A stretch of DNA of 64,000 nt from Neobacillus pocheonensis (GTDB lineage Bacteria; Bacillota; Bacilli; Bacillales; Cytobacillaceae): assembly GCA_023702235.1 (NCBI GenBank), contig JAMQCR010000001.1, positions 930,001 to 994,000 of the forward strand, in the 5' to 3' direction. The notes below the pieces were generated by a model. It saw nothing but the letters and a program-made list of their open reading frames with translations, did not search any database and was not told the origin of the DNA. Made by a program: the position numbers and the translations under genes. The stretch's first letter is position 1. The number at the start of each line of letters is the position of its first letter. Positions 18,393 to 27,104 of the stretch are shown one piece after another.

Positions 18393-20046
18393 TTACCAGG
18401 TTTTATACCCTTTAACACCAGGTGGTGCATTTTGAATAATATCTATAAACGGAATTGTGTAAGCGAAAAGGATAAGTACAGCAGTGATACCAAGCCATAA
18501 TTTCCAGTTTTCAAACACCATTGGTATTTTTTCTTCTGCATTTTCTGCTTCACCAACAGGGAATTCTTCCTCCCCTTTAGGAGCAAAGAAAGCGAGATTA
18601 ACAAAAATAATAATAACTAGGATAATGCCGATGAAAAGGATCGAACCACCAACAGCTTGGGCAATTTGATAGGGTATCCATTCAGCTGCTTGCTTCGAAC
18701 CACCGTAAGTAGAGAAAGCGGAACGTCTAGGAGCACCTAAAAGTCCTTCAGCATGCATCGCTCCAGACATGAAAACCATTCCAATAAACCAAACCCATGC
18801 CTGTATAATTCCTAATTTATTCATTGCCTTTGTTAATTTACGCCCAGTTAGATGGGGGACCAGCCAGTAAGAAATTCCAAAGAATGTTAATACGACGGAT
18901 GTCGCAGCAGTTAAATGGAAGTGACCTGTAACCCAAATGGTATTATGAACAACTTCATCCATTTGATTTGATGCATTAATGATACCTCCAGCACCAGCAG
19001 GAATAAATGAAGCCATTCCGATAAATGGAACTGTAAAACGAGCATCATTCCATGGTAGTACTTTGAACCAGCCGAATAGTCCTGTTGCTCCTTTTGAACG
19101 GCCGTTTCTTTCAAAGGCTGCAAACAGTGAAAAAGCAGTCATTAATGATGGAATAACAACCATGAAGGTCAAAACCACCTGAATGAATTTCCAAGCTGGA
19201 TCAATTCCTGGTTCTGTTAATTGATGGTGGAAACCAACAGGAATTGAGAAGAGCAGGAACAAAATAAATGATAACCGAGCTAAAGGATCGGAGAAAATTT
19301 TGCCGCCAATAACTTTTGGAATTACGGCATACCAACACATATAAGCCGGAAGTAACCAGAAATAAACAAGTGGGTGTCCGAAATACCAGAATAATGTACG
19401 ACTAACTAATACATCAACTGTAGGAACAATACCAAGCGACCATGGAAGCAATTGGAATAGAACGGTCGCTGCAATTCCAAGTGTTGCCACAATCCACATT
19501 ACGGTATTAATTACTGCCATAAAGCTTAACAGCGGGCTTGGTTTTCCAGGATTATTCTTCCTCCATTTTGCATAAGTCATGATTTGAGCGGCTCCGTCAA
19601 TCCAGCTTCCCACAACAACAAATGTTAATCCTACGTAGAAAATCCAATAGGCATGCAATGGTGCATAGAATGTATAAAGTACAGATGCCTTATTAAGCAA
19701 TACCATTGTTGCAGCCATAGCGGTTCCTGCCAGCATGACCCAGAAACCAATCCAGCCAGCACGGCGGGCTTTATCTGAATGTGTGCCTGCCGTCCTACTA
19801 ACTGCTGCGTATTGAAATCCCATAATAAAGAAAGTGGTTAAAACCAGACCCATCATAACGCCGTGAACAGTTAAGATTTCATAATAACCAATCCCAAGAG
19901 GGAGTTCAAATTTCCCTGATCTGACTAATGTTTGTAATAAACCCATAAGGCCACCTAATGCAAGTGCTGTAAAGGCCACATAAAATGGGCATTGAAAGCT
20001 TTGCATCTCGTGGGTCGACTTTAACCTTTGCTGTAGAGCTTTTCAT
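18393..20046 (-). CDS. ba3-type heme-copper oxidase subunit I, one frameshift at the N-terminus
   Basis: About 550 residues with 12-13 spans. Heme/CuB ligands are visible: EILTVHGVMMG, FWYFGHPLVYFWLLPAY (the oxidase HPEVY region in its ba3 form HPLVY, without Glu), SIPVGFHHQLTEPG and WVTGHFHLT. This matches the B-family ba3 oxidases with one proton channel. The natural start is ATG 20046 (MKSSTAKVKVDPRDAKLSMP), which overlaps the subunit II stop as TGATG. One surplus base at about 19987-19989 (GGG for GG) breaks the frame at MPFYVAF. High-affinity oxygen reduction is the expected role; NO reduction as a side activity is known for some family members. Confidence 0.9.
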
Positions 20047-20522
20047 CAATTAACCACCTCAATTTTCGAACTCATTAAATGGTGTCCAGCACCACAGTAT
20101 TCATTACAAACAATTAAATATTCCCCAGCTTTGTTAAATGTGGTTGTATATTCACTAACAAAACCTGGTTCGAGCATCATATTAATATTTGTTCCAGCAA
20201 CTTCGAAGCCGTGAACAACGTCTTTCGTAGTGGCAATAACTCTTACTTTTGCACCTAAAGGAACCTTAACTTGAGCTGGATTAAAAGAAAATGTTTGTGC
20301 AACAAATACTAATTCATAGTCCCAGTCTTTTTCTTCAACCTTATGTAGTCCAGGTGCATTAAAGGGCTTTGTTTGATCAACCTTTACCGGGTTAATGGTA
20401 GTTAAACAGCTTGCTGGTTTGTTTCCAAGATAGAATGCGCTTACACCAATTGTTGATAAGAAAAAGACAAGTGCACCTATTCCAAATGTAAGCCAAATTT
20501 TTTCAAATTTGTGCATATGCAT
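20046..20522 (-). CDS. ba3-type oxidase subunit II (CuA)
   Basis: A 158-residue protein with one N-terminal membrane anchor (IWLTFGIGALVFFLSTIGV) and a short cupredoxin domain: KDVVHGFEVAG and CNEYCGAGHHLM give the CuA ligands (His, two Cys, Glu, His, Met). Single-span and short, as in ba3 oxidases. Start ATG 20522 (MHMHKFEK) is preceded by a ribosome site consisting of nine consecutive G (20527-20535). It overlaps subunit I. Accepts electrons from cytochrome c. Confidence 0.92.
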   Translation of the reverse strand: MHMHKFEKIWLTFGIGALVFFLSTIGVSAFYLGNKPASCLTTINPVKVDQTKPFNAPGLHKVEEKDWDYELVFVAQTFSFNPAQVKVPLGAKVRVIATTKDVVHGFEVAGTNINMMLEPGFVSEYTTTFNKAGEYLIVCNEYCGAGHHLMSSKIEVVN

Positions 20523-20545
20523 AATTCCCCCCCCCTTTTCTATCT

Positions 20546-20695
20546 CTAAAATCGTTTTAGGTATAAGAAGTAGACACTCGCCCAAGTGACAACGATAAAG
20601 ATCCCCAAAAAGAAAACGGATGCTAGTGTCCCTTTAAGAGAAGAACTGTCATCAACTTCTGTTTTTCTTTTTGTTTTCAGTTCTGTTTTTGCCAT
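20546..20695 (-). CDS. Cytochrome c oxidase subunit IIa-like single-span protein
   Basis: A 49-residue peptide from ATG 20695: a Lys/Thr-rich head (MAKTELKTKRKTEVDDSSS), then one membrane helix starting SLKGTLASVFFLGIFIVVTW. It lies 23 nt upstream of subunit II on the same strand, the usual place of subunit IIa in ba3 oxidase operons. A GGGG stretch 5 nt before the ATG is the likely ribosome site. Identification rests on size, topology and position. Confidence 0.75.
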   Translation of the reverse strand: MAKTELKTKRKTEVDDSSSLKGTLASVFFLGIFIVVTWASVYFLYLKRF

Positions 20696-21044
20696 CCCCA
20701 AGACCCCCTTCGGTTATTTGAAAAGAATAAATAAGTTCTCTTTTATAATACAAAACAATCGTGAATGAAAAATACGAATTTATATAGTTCACAAATTGTT
20801 CATTCCTTAGTTAATTCCTATGGTAATGATAAAAACCTGATATAACCGTGATTATTGTCACAAAAGCCGATATAGCAATGTGGCGGAAATGTGAATTTGC
20901 ACATGAAACCTGTGATAAAAGTAGTTGTATAGAATACTGGATTAGAGAATGTTTTCGTTTTTTTATTTTTGTCACAATAAGAAATTTAAAAAATAAAATG
21001 AAACTAAATACCCTACTTAGTTTTTGGTGAGGAAGTGTATCCTT
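20696..21044. other. Non-coding divergent region
   Basis: AT-rich space between the oxidase operon and a small zinc-ribbon gene. On the minus strand TATTAT at about 20744-20749 is a plausible -10 for the oxidase operon. Apart from the TGTGA-type box at 20847 I see no gene or stable hairpin. Confidence 0.5.
20847..20862. promoter_or_regulatory. Crp/Fnr-type box upstream of the oxidase operon
   Basis: CGTGATTATTGTCACA matches TGTGA-N6-TCACA at 9 of 10 positions. It is about 150 bp upstream of the subunit IIa start (minus strand) and about 180 bp upstream of the small plus-strand gene at 21045; either could be the target. Confidence 0.45.
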
Positions 21045-21170
21045 TTGGAAAAATACTATTGTGAACAGTGCCGTCTTCTTTACAACCAAGAAGAATATTG
21101 CAAAATTTGCGGGCTGTTGGCCAGTAAAAAGATAAAAATAGAGGTACAAAAGCAATCGGAAAAACAATAG
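21045..21170 (+). CDS. 41-residue zinc-ribbon protein
   Basis: TTG 21045 with GAGGAAG upstream opens a frame with YYCEQCRLLYNQEEYCKICG: two CxxC knuckles 10 residues apart, a compact rubredoxin-like/zinc-ribbon arrangement, followed by a basic tail. Composition and Cys spacing make chance unlikely; the non-ATG start and loose ribosome spacing lower confidence. A similar tiny Cys protein lies at 17659-17811. Function unknown. Confidence 0.5.
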   Translation: MEKYYCEQCRLLYNQEEYCKICGLLASKKIKIEVQKQSEKQ

Positions 21171-21254
21171 CTAGTTTAATTCACCAATTCTGGTACTCTT
21201 CGTTTTTTGAGGAACTGGAAATGATTATGTAATGTACAGAATCAAAATCTGGGA

Positions 21255-21322
21255 TATAATTTAAGAGCACAACAACAACCTTCAAAACGTTTGCTTCCCT
21301 ATGTTGGGGAAGCTTTTTTTTT
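21255..21322 (+). other. Short transcript or leader attenuator before bpsA
   Basis: TATAAT at 21255-21260, with TGTACA 16 nt upstream, is followed after 30 nt by a strong hairpin (GCTTCCCT/GGGGAAGC, 21293-21313) and nine T. The hairpin stands between this promoter and bpsA, so it either ends a tiny RNA or attenuates bpsA. Confidence 0.45.
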
Positions 21323-21431
21323 TGCTTGTTTTTACAAAATAAAATGCCATTGTATAGTTCCTGCAAGGAATTTGCATAATTTTATAACATCTGGAAAAAA
21401 TATCCCTATATATATTGAAGGAGAGTTCAAG

Positions 21432-22521
21432 ATGCCGACGATTATTTCAGTTGCAGAAGTAGTCCCTCCGTTTGAAATAAAGCAAGAACAAGCTTCAGAA
21501 TTTGCACGAGAGCTGTTTTCTGAGTCGTTTAGGGATATCGAAAGGCTCTTAAAGGCGTTCCAAAATGGACAAGTTGAAAAGCGGCATTTTGCCAAAAATA
21601 TTGAATGGTTTAAACAGGAGCGCTCATTCGAAGAGAGGAATAACGCCTATATTGAATCAGCTGTCGAACTGGGAAAGGAAGCAATTGAGAAGTGTTTAAC
21701 CGATCGAACCTTCTTAAAAAAGTGCGTTCCTTATGAGGAAATTGATGCGATTTTTTTTATCTCAACGACCGGAATTGCAACGCCAAGTATTGAAGCAAGA
21801 ATCATGAATCAGCTGCCATTTGCCTGCCACACAAAAAGGACACCGATTTGGGGGCTTGGATGTGCCGGTGGAGCTGTTGGAATATCGAGAGCCTTTGAAT
21901 ATTGTCTGGCCTTTTCCAAAAGCAAAAGTTCTAGTATTATCCGTTGAACTTTGCAGTTTAACCTTTCAAAGAAATGACCTTTCAAAAAGTAATCTAATCG
22001 GTACTTCCCTATTTTCTGATGGAATTGCCTGTGCCTTAGTTTGCGGTGATGGTGTGAACATTGAAGTGTTTCGAAAACAGAACACATCACCCTCTATCAT
22101 TGCAACACAATCCACACTTATGCCAGATTCGTTGGATGTCATGGGCTGGGATTTAAAAAATGAAGGTTTATATGTTATATTTTCACGTGATATCCCACAT
22201 ATTATTGAGGATTGGTTAAGGCCGAATGTTAGCGGTTTTCTGGCAGATAACCAGATGGTACTCGGACAGATCGACCATTTTATTGCCCATCCGGGTGGAA
22301 AAAAAGTTCTAGATGCTTATGTGAAATCACTGGGAATTCCTGCAGAGATGACCGAGATCTCCCTTAATGTTCTAAAACAATTTGGGAACATGTCATCAGC
22401 AACCATTTTATATGTGTTGAAACAGTTTATGGAGTTGGATATTGAAAAAGGAGCATATGGACTTGGGACAGCACTAGGACCAGGCTTTAGCTCAGAATTG
22501 CTTATATTGAGGTGGGTTTAA
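21432..22521 (+). CDS. bpsA: Type III polyketide synthase (alkylpyrone synthase), one frameshift
   Basis: About 362 residues of the chalcone-synthase superfamily. The catalytic triad is visible: Cys in WGLGCAGGAVGISRA, His in HFIAHPGGKKVLDAY, Asn in KQFGNMSSATILYVL. B. subtilis BpsA makes triketide alkylpyrones from acyl-CoA and malonyl-CoA. ATG 21432 follows AAGGAGAG. The frame breaks at GGCC 21908-21911, where the following T4 should be T3: removing one T gives EYCLAFPKAKVLVLSVELCSL in the family pattern. The stop abuts the ypbQ start, indicating one operon. Confidence 0.92.
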
Positions 22522-23092
22522 ATGGATGATTTCATCCCATTCCTTGTTTTTTTGTCGATTGTTATTGTTCAACGGATTGTTGAGCTATTTATCGCAAGAA
22601 GAAACGAAAAATGGATTAAGGAACTAGGAGCAATCGAATTCGGAAGGGAGCACTATCGATACATGGTGTGGATGCATTTGTTATTTTTTTTATCACTATT
22701 TATTGAAAAACTCCTATTTAAGAAAGAATTGTCTTTTATTTGGCGATTTTTAGTTCTCATTTTTCTGCTAGCGCAAATAATTAGGATTTGGCGCATATCT
22801 TCTTTAGGAAAATATTGGAATACGAAAATTATTGTGCTGCCAAATGCTGACGTGGTCAGGAAAAGGCCCATACCGTTATATTAAGCATCCGAACTATTTT
22901 ATTGTTTCTGTAGAGCTAATCGTCGTGCCGTTGCTATTTGGTGCTTATATTACTGCTGGCTTGTTTACAATTCTAAATTTCATCATGCTGTCTAAACGTA
23001 TACCTGAAGAAGAAGCGGCACTTAAGAAACTGACTGAATATGAAGGAATGTTTAAAAGCTGCAATCGCTTTCTTCCTAAGATTGTTAAATAA
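22522..23092 (+). CDS. ypbQ: Isoprenylcysteine-methyltransferase-like membrane enzyme YpbQ/BpsB, one frameshift
   Basis: An integral membrane methyltransferase of the ICMT family, about 190 residues and 4-5 spans, starting immediately after the bpsA stop. The conserved C-terminal cofactor motif RKGPYRYIKHPNYF is recovered only after removing one A before GGCC 22865-22868; a second signature EEEAALK follows near the end. In B. subtilis this protein methylates the alkylpyrones made by BpsA to methyl ethers. The two-gene unit thus supplies a polyketide quinone/pyrone-like lipid to the membrane; physiological role unclear. Confidence 0.9.
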
Positions 23093-23116
23093 ATGTGACA
23101 GTTACTATTGTTATGT

Positions 23117-23131
23117 TGAAAATGATTATCA
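23117..23131. promoter_or_regulatory. Fur box 1
   Basis: TGAAAATGATTATCA matches the 7-1-7 Fur consensus TGATAAT-N-ATTATCA with one mismatch; it overlaps the -35 (TTGAAA, 23116-23121) of a promoter whose -10 is TAAACT (23139-23144, 17-nt spacer). Confidence 0.75.
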
Positions 23132-23155
23132 CCTATGTTAAACTTTAATCAACAA

Positions 23156-23170
23156 TGAAAATCATTCTCA
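23156..23170. promoter_or_regulatory. Fur box 2
   Basis: TGAAAATCATTCTCA matches the Fur 7-1-7 consensus with two mismatches, just downstream of the expected transcription start and 25 nt after box 1. Confidence 0.6.
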
Positions 23171-23201
23171 TCTGAGAGTCCGGATAAGGAAGGTGTTACA
23201 A

Positions 23202-23282
23202 ATGACTTTTGCTTTTGTAGGTGGTACGGTTATTATTTATGCATTTGTCATGAAGCACGTCTTAAGAAACGTTACACATTAA
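23202..23282 (+). CDS. Fur-boxed 26-residue membrane microprotein
   Basis: ATG 23202 has AAGGAAGGTG 7 nt upstream. The peptide is a Gly-containing hydrophobic helix (MTFAFVGGTVIIYAFVM) with a basic tail KHVLRNVTH. It is bracketed by a promoter with two Fur boxes and by a terminator at 23296, so it is a complete transcription unit. The family is not known to me. B. subtilis has small Fur-regulated proteins (FbpA, FbpB, FbpC) that assist iron sparing with FsrA; this one resembles them in regulation and size, not in obvious sequence. An iron-limitation role is inference. Confidence 0.7.
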   Translation: MTFAFVGGTVIIYAFVMKHVLRNVTH

Positions 23283-23295
23283 TGGAATTCTTATT

Positions 23296-23326
23296 AAGGC
23301 CAGGGAGCAATCCTTGGCCTTTTTCA
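23296..23326 (+). terminator. Terminator after the Fur-boxed microprotein
   Basis: AAGGCCAGG / CCTTGGCCTT hairpin followed by TTTTCATTTT. Confidence 0.85.
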
Positions 23327-23420
23327 TTTTATTAACACCAAATTAGTTATCAAGATAGGAAAAGATTAAATAATCGGTTAAAATAAGATTATTACTATGC
23401 TTTTAAGGGGAATTAGTTTA

Positions 23421-26400
23421 ATGATCAAAACAGCCAACCAGCAAGAAACAATTCAAACATTAAAAAGTAAAATCTCTACCATATATGAAAACTTAATTGA
23501 AAATAAGGATTACGATCAGGCCGATAAAATAAAGCAACTTGCAAAAAAAATGGAGAATGGTGAGTACACAATCGCTTTTTGCGGGCATTTTTCTGCCGGG
23601 AAATCGACGATGATTAATAAAGTAATTGGTGAAAATTTACTGCCAGCCAGCCCGATTCCCACCAGTGCTAATCTTGTAAAAGTAAAAACCGGGGAAGATT
23701 ATGCAAAGGTTGTATTCAAAAATGAAAAACCACGTATTTATTTGGCACCGTATGATTATGAATTAGTAAAAAATTATTGTAAAGATGGGGACCAAATTGA
23801 GGAAATCGAAATCAGCCACGCTGACTCCAGGTTACCTGCAAATACAGTCATAATGGATACCCCGGGCATCGATTCTGCCGATGATGCACATAGGATTGCA
23901 ACAGAATCAGCGCTCCATCTCTCCGACCTTATTTTCTATGTCATGGACTATAACCATGTTCAAGCGGAATTAAATTTTTTATTTACAAAAGAATTAACAG
24001 AAGCTGGAAAGGAAGTCTATTTGGTCATCAACCAGATTGATAAACATAAAGATGAGGAATTAAGTTTCGAGGATTTTCAAAAGAGTGTGGTAGATTCGTT
24101 TTCCTCTTGGGGAGTGGAGCCGGCACGTATCTTTTATACATCGTTGAAAAATCCAAGGCACAGTTTTAATGAATTTAACGAGCTCCAGGAATTTATTTCT
24201 GATAAATTAAACGCCAAAGACAAATTATTAGTTCCGTCCGTTTTTCATTCATTAAAAAAAATAGCCCAGGATCATTTATATCAGTCTAGAAAAGTGGAAG
24301 AAGAAGCATTACAGCCAATAGTAGAACCCTTAAATGAATTAACCGAAAATGAACAAAAGGAAATTACGAATGTCTACCGTGATCTCCAAGTGTCTCTTCA
24401 GACTATTACGGAGGAAATCGGAAAAACGGAGAAGGATTTTGATCAGGAAATTGCAAAAATATTGAAGAATGCTTATTTAATGCCTTTCCAAACAAGAGAA
24501 TTAGCAGAGGCTTTCCTTGAATCATGTCAGCCGGAATTTAAGGTGGGATTTTTATTTTCTAAACAAAAAACGCAGGAAGAAAAGAATGCAAGGCTTGAAC
24601 GTTTTTATCAAGATATCGTTGAAAAAACAAAATCTCAGCTCGAGTGGCATTTACGAGAGTATTTGCTCCGTGCCATAAAGGATAAAGGTCTTGATCAACA
24701 TGAACTGCCAGCTATAGCTCAGTCTTTCGCAATCCAAATTTCATCCGATTTATTGGTTGATACAGTAAAGCCCGGTGCCAGGATTTCAGGCGAATATGTC
24801 CTTCACTACACAGAAGATGTTGCCAATGAGATAAAAAAAATGGCAAGAGAAGAGATAGCCGAATTTAAAGTTTTATTCCTCAAGTCACTGGATGAAAAAA
24901 CATCTAAACAAAAAGAACAGTTTGATAAGGAATTTACAAGAATTGAACAATATGCAGACGCATTAACTGAACTCAATACATTTGAACAAAGAATGACACT
25001 TAAAGAAAAAAGAATGGAAGAGTTATTAACACAAGTTAACATTATACAGGATGATCATTATCATTTGTTTGGTCAGGTAGTTGAAGAAGTGGAAGTGATT
25101 AAAGGTCAGGTTAATTTGTGTCAGCCTAGTAATGAAACCGCCGTACCTAAAGTTTCGATGTCAATTTCCGCAGCTAAAAGTCAAAATGAAAAGATCCCGG
25201 AGGAGAATGCTCACTTAAAGCAAATGATAGATCGGCTTCATAAATCATCCAAGCTTATCAACGATTTGCCTGGGTTTCAAAAGCTTAGTAAGGAATTAGA
25301 GGAAAAAGCGGAGAGGTTGGAGAACAAGGGATTTACAGTAGCGTTATTTGGTGCCTTTAGCGCCGGAAAATCTTCTTTTGCTAATGCTCTAATGGGAGAA
25401 AAGGTTCTACCGGTATCACCGAACCCCACAACTGCGGCAATTAATAAAATTAAACCAGTTACAAAAAGGTATCATCACGGAACTGTTCTCGTTAAATTTA
25501 AAGAAACAGATGCAATGCTTGAGGATATAAATCGCTCCTTAAAGGTATTTGAACTGCAGGCAGGAAATTTTGAAGAAGCTTCTAAGAAAATTGACCGGAT
25601 AATGGTTCAATCAGGTCATGAAGGTGTCATAGAAAAAACCAATTTTGCCTTTTTACAGGCATTTAATCGAGGCTTCGACCCTCACGTCAAACAGCTTGGG
25701 ACGGTCATGGAAACAGATTTAAATGAATTTAGCGATTTTGTCGCTAAAGAAGAAAAATCCTGTTTTATTGAATGGATTGAACTTTATTATGATTGTGAAT
25801 TAACCCGAAAAGGAGTTACTCTCGTCGATACACCCGGTGCCGATTCCATCAATGCCCGTCATACAGGTGTTGCTTTTGAATACATCAAGAACTCAGATGC
25901 GATTTTATTTGTTACCTATTACAACCATGCTTTTTCAAAGGCAGACCGGGAGTTTTTAATTCAGCTTGGACGTGTAAAGGATTCTTTTCAAATGGATAAA
26001 ATGTTTTTCATTATTAATGCCATTGACCTTGCTGATAGTGAAGAAGAAAAGGTGACTGTTGCTAATTATGTCAAAGAGCAGCTTGTCAAATACGGAATTC
26101 GAAATCCCCATCTCTTCTCGTTATCAAGTCTGCTAGCAATCAATGAAAAAATACAGCAAGAAATAGAGTCTTATTCAGGAATGCACGATTTCGAACGGGC
26201 TTTTTATCAATTTATTTCGAATGACTTAACTGAAATGGCTATCACTGCTGCTGGAAGTGAATTAGGACGTGTACAAGACATGGTTACGAAACTAATTCAT
26301 AATTCAATGGAAGACCAGACTATCAAAGAGCAAAAACGAATCGATATTGAAAGGCAGAAGACATTGATCGAAGGATTAATGAATAATCTTGGGGTGGAAA

Positions 26401-27080
26401 CCTTACAGAATCGCTTGTTTCAGGAATCCGAAGAGCTCATTTTTTACATTAAACAAAGAGTTTTTCTTCGTTTCAGTGATTTCTTTAAAGAAGCCTTTAA
26501 TCCAGCAGCGCTTCGAGATGATGGACGCAATCTTAAAAAAGCACTACAAACTGCACTTGATGAATTCTTAGAAAGTCTTGGCTTTGATTTCGCTCAAGAA
26601 ATGAGAGCCACAACCGTTCGATTAGACAGGCTTTCAGAAAAGTTATTAGCTGATTATCAAACATCGATCATTCGAGGCATACGTGAAATCAATGAAGAAC
26701 TTTCTTTTTCAGAGTTCGATATGAACCATGAAGGAAATATTGACTTCGAATCTGCATTTAAAGATGTAAATCGGCAAATGTTTACGAAAGCTTTGTCGTA
26801 TTTTAAAAATCCAAAATCCTTTTTTGAGAAAGATGAAAAGAAACTCATGAGCGATGAGCTTTATAACACGTTGTCACAAAAAGCAGACGAGTATTTAAGC
26901 AATGAAAAAAATCGAATGAGTCACTATTACTCCCAAGTGTTAACGATTGAATTTAATCGCTTGTTGATCGAAATAAACGAGCAGACAGATGATTTTAATT
27001 TAAGTCTCCTTTCAGCATTAGATGGTGGTATTTCCATCGAACATCTAATTGGGATTCAACAAAAGTTAAAAGAATTGTAG
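23421..27080 (+). CDS. dynA: Double dynamin-like GTPase DynA
   Basis: A 1219-residue tandem bacterial dynamin. First GTPase: P-loop CGHFSAGKSTMINK, switch T in PIPTSANL, DTPGIDSADD, NQIDKH. Second GTPase: GAFSAGKSSFANAL, PNPTTAAINK, DTPGADSINA, NAIDLAD. Long helical stalks follow each. Each half lacks a PH domain and binds membrane through paddle regions. ATG 23421 follows AAGGGG; an upstream ATG at 23397 has none. B. subtilis DynA (1193 residues) fuses membranes and protects against phage and membrane stress. The frame is intact over 3.6 kb. Confidence 0.95.
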   Translation: MIKTANQQETIQTLKSKISTIYENLIENKDYDQADKIKQLAKKMENGEYTIAFCGHFSAGKSTMINKVIGENLLPASPIPTSANLVKVKTGEDYAKVVFKNEKPRIYLAPYDYELVKNYCKDGDQIEEIEISHADSRLPANTVIMDTPGIDSADDAHRIATESALHLSDLIFYVMDYNHVQAELNFLFTKELTEAGKEVYLVINQIDKHKDEELSFEDFQKSVVDSFSSWGVEPARIFYTSLKNPRHSFNEFNELQEFISDKLNAKDKLLVPSVFHSLKKIAQDHLYQSRKVEEEALQPIVEPLNELTENEQKEITNVYRDLQVSLQTITEEIGKTEKDFDQEIAKILKNAYLMPFQTRELAEAFLESCQPEFKVGFLFSKQKTQEEKNARLERFYQDIVEKTKSQLEWHLREYLLRAIKDKGLDQHELPAIAQSFAIQISSDLLVDTVKPGARISGEYVLHYTEDVANEIKKMAREEIAEFKVLFLKSLDEKTSKQKEQFDKEFTRIEQYADALTELNTFEQRMTLKEKRMEELLTQVNIIQDDHYHLFGQVVEEVEVIKGQVNLCQPSNETAVPKVSMSISAAKSQNEKIPEENAHLKQMIDRLHKSSKLINDLPGFQKLSKELEEKAERLENKGFTVALFGAFSAGKSSFANALMGEKVLPVSPNPTTAAINKIKPVTKRYHHGTVLVKFKETDAMLEDINRSLKVFELQAGNFEEASKKIDRIMVQSGHEGVIEKTNFAFLQAFNRGFDPHVKQLGTVMETDLNEFSDFVAKEEKSCFIEWIELYYDCELTRKGVTLVDTPGADSINARHTGVAFEYIKNSDAILFVTYYNHAFSKADREFLIQLGRVKDSFQMDKMFFIINAIDLADSEEEKVTVANYVKEQLVKYGIRNPHLFSLSSLLAINEKIQQEIESYSGMHDFERAFYQFISNDLTEMAITAAGSELGRVQDMVTKLIHNSMEDQTIKEQKRIDIERQKTLIEGLMNNLGVETLQNRLFQESEELIFYIKQRVFLRFSDFFKEAFNPAALRDDGRNLKKALQTALDEFLESLGFDFAQEMRATTVRLDRLSEKLLADYQTSIIRGIREINEELSFSEFDMNHEGNIDFESAFKDVNRQMFTKALSYFKNPKSFFEKDEKKLMSDELYNTLSQKADEYLSNEKNRMSHYYSQVLTIEFNRLLIEINEQTDDFNLSLLSALDGGISIEHLIGIQQKLKEL

Positions 27081-27104
27081 TAAATACTTCGAGGAGGAAT
27101 TTTG

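Noticed and set aside
20889..20902. TGTGAATTTGCACA as a Crp/Fnr box
   Set aside because: The inverted arms are two bases too close for the TGTGA-N6-TCACA geometry.
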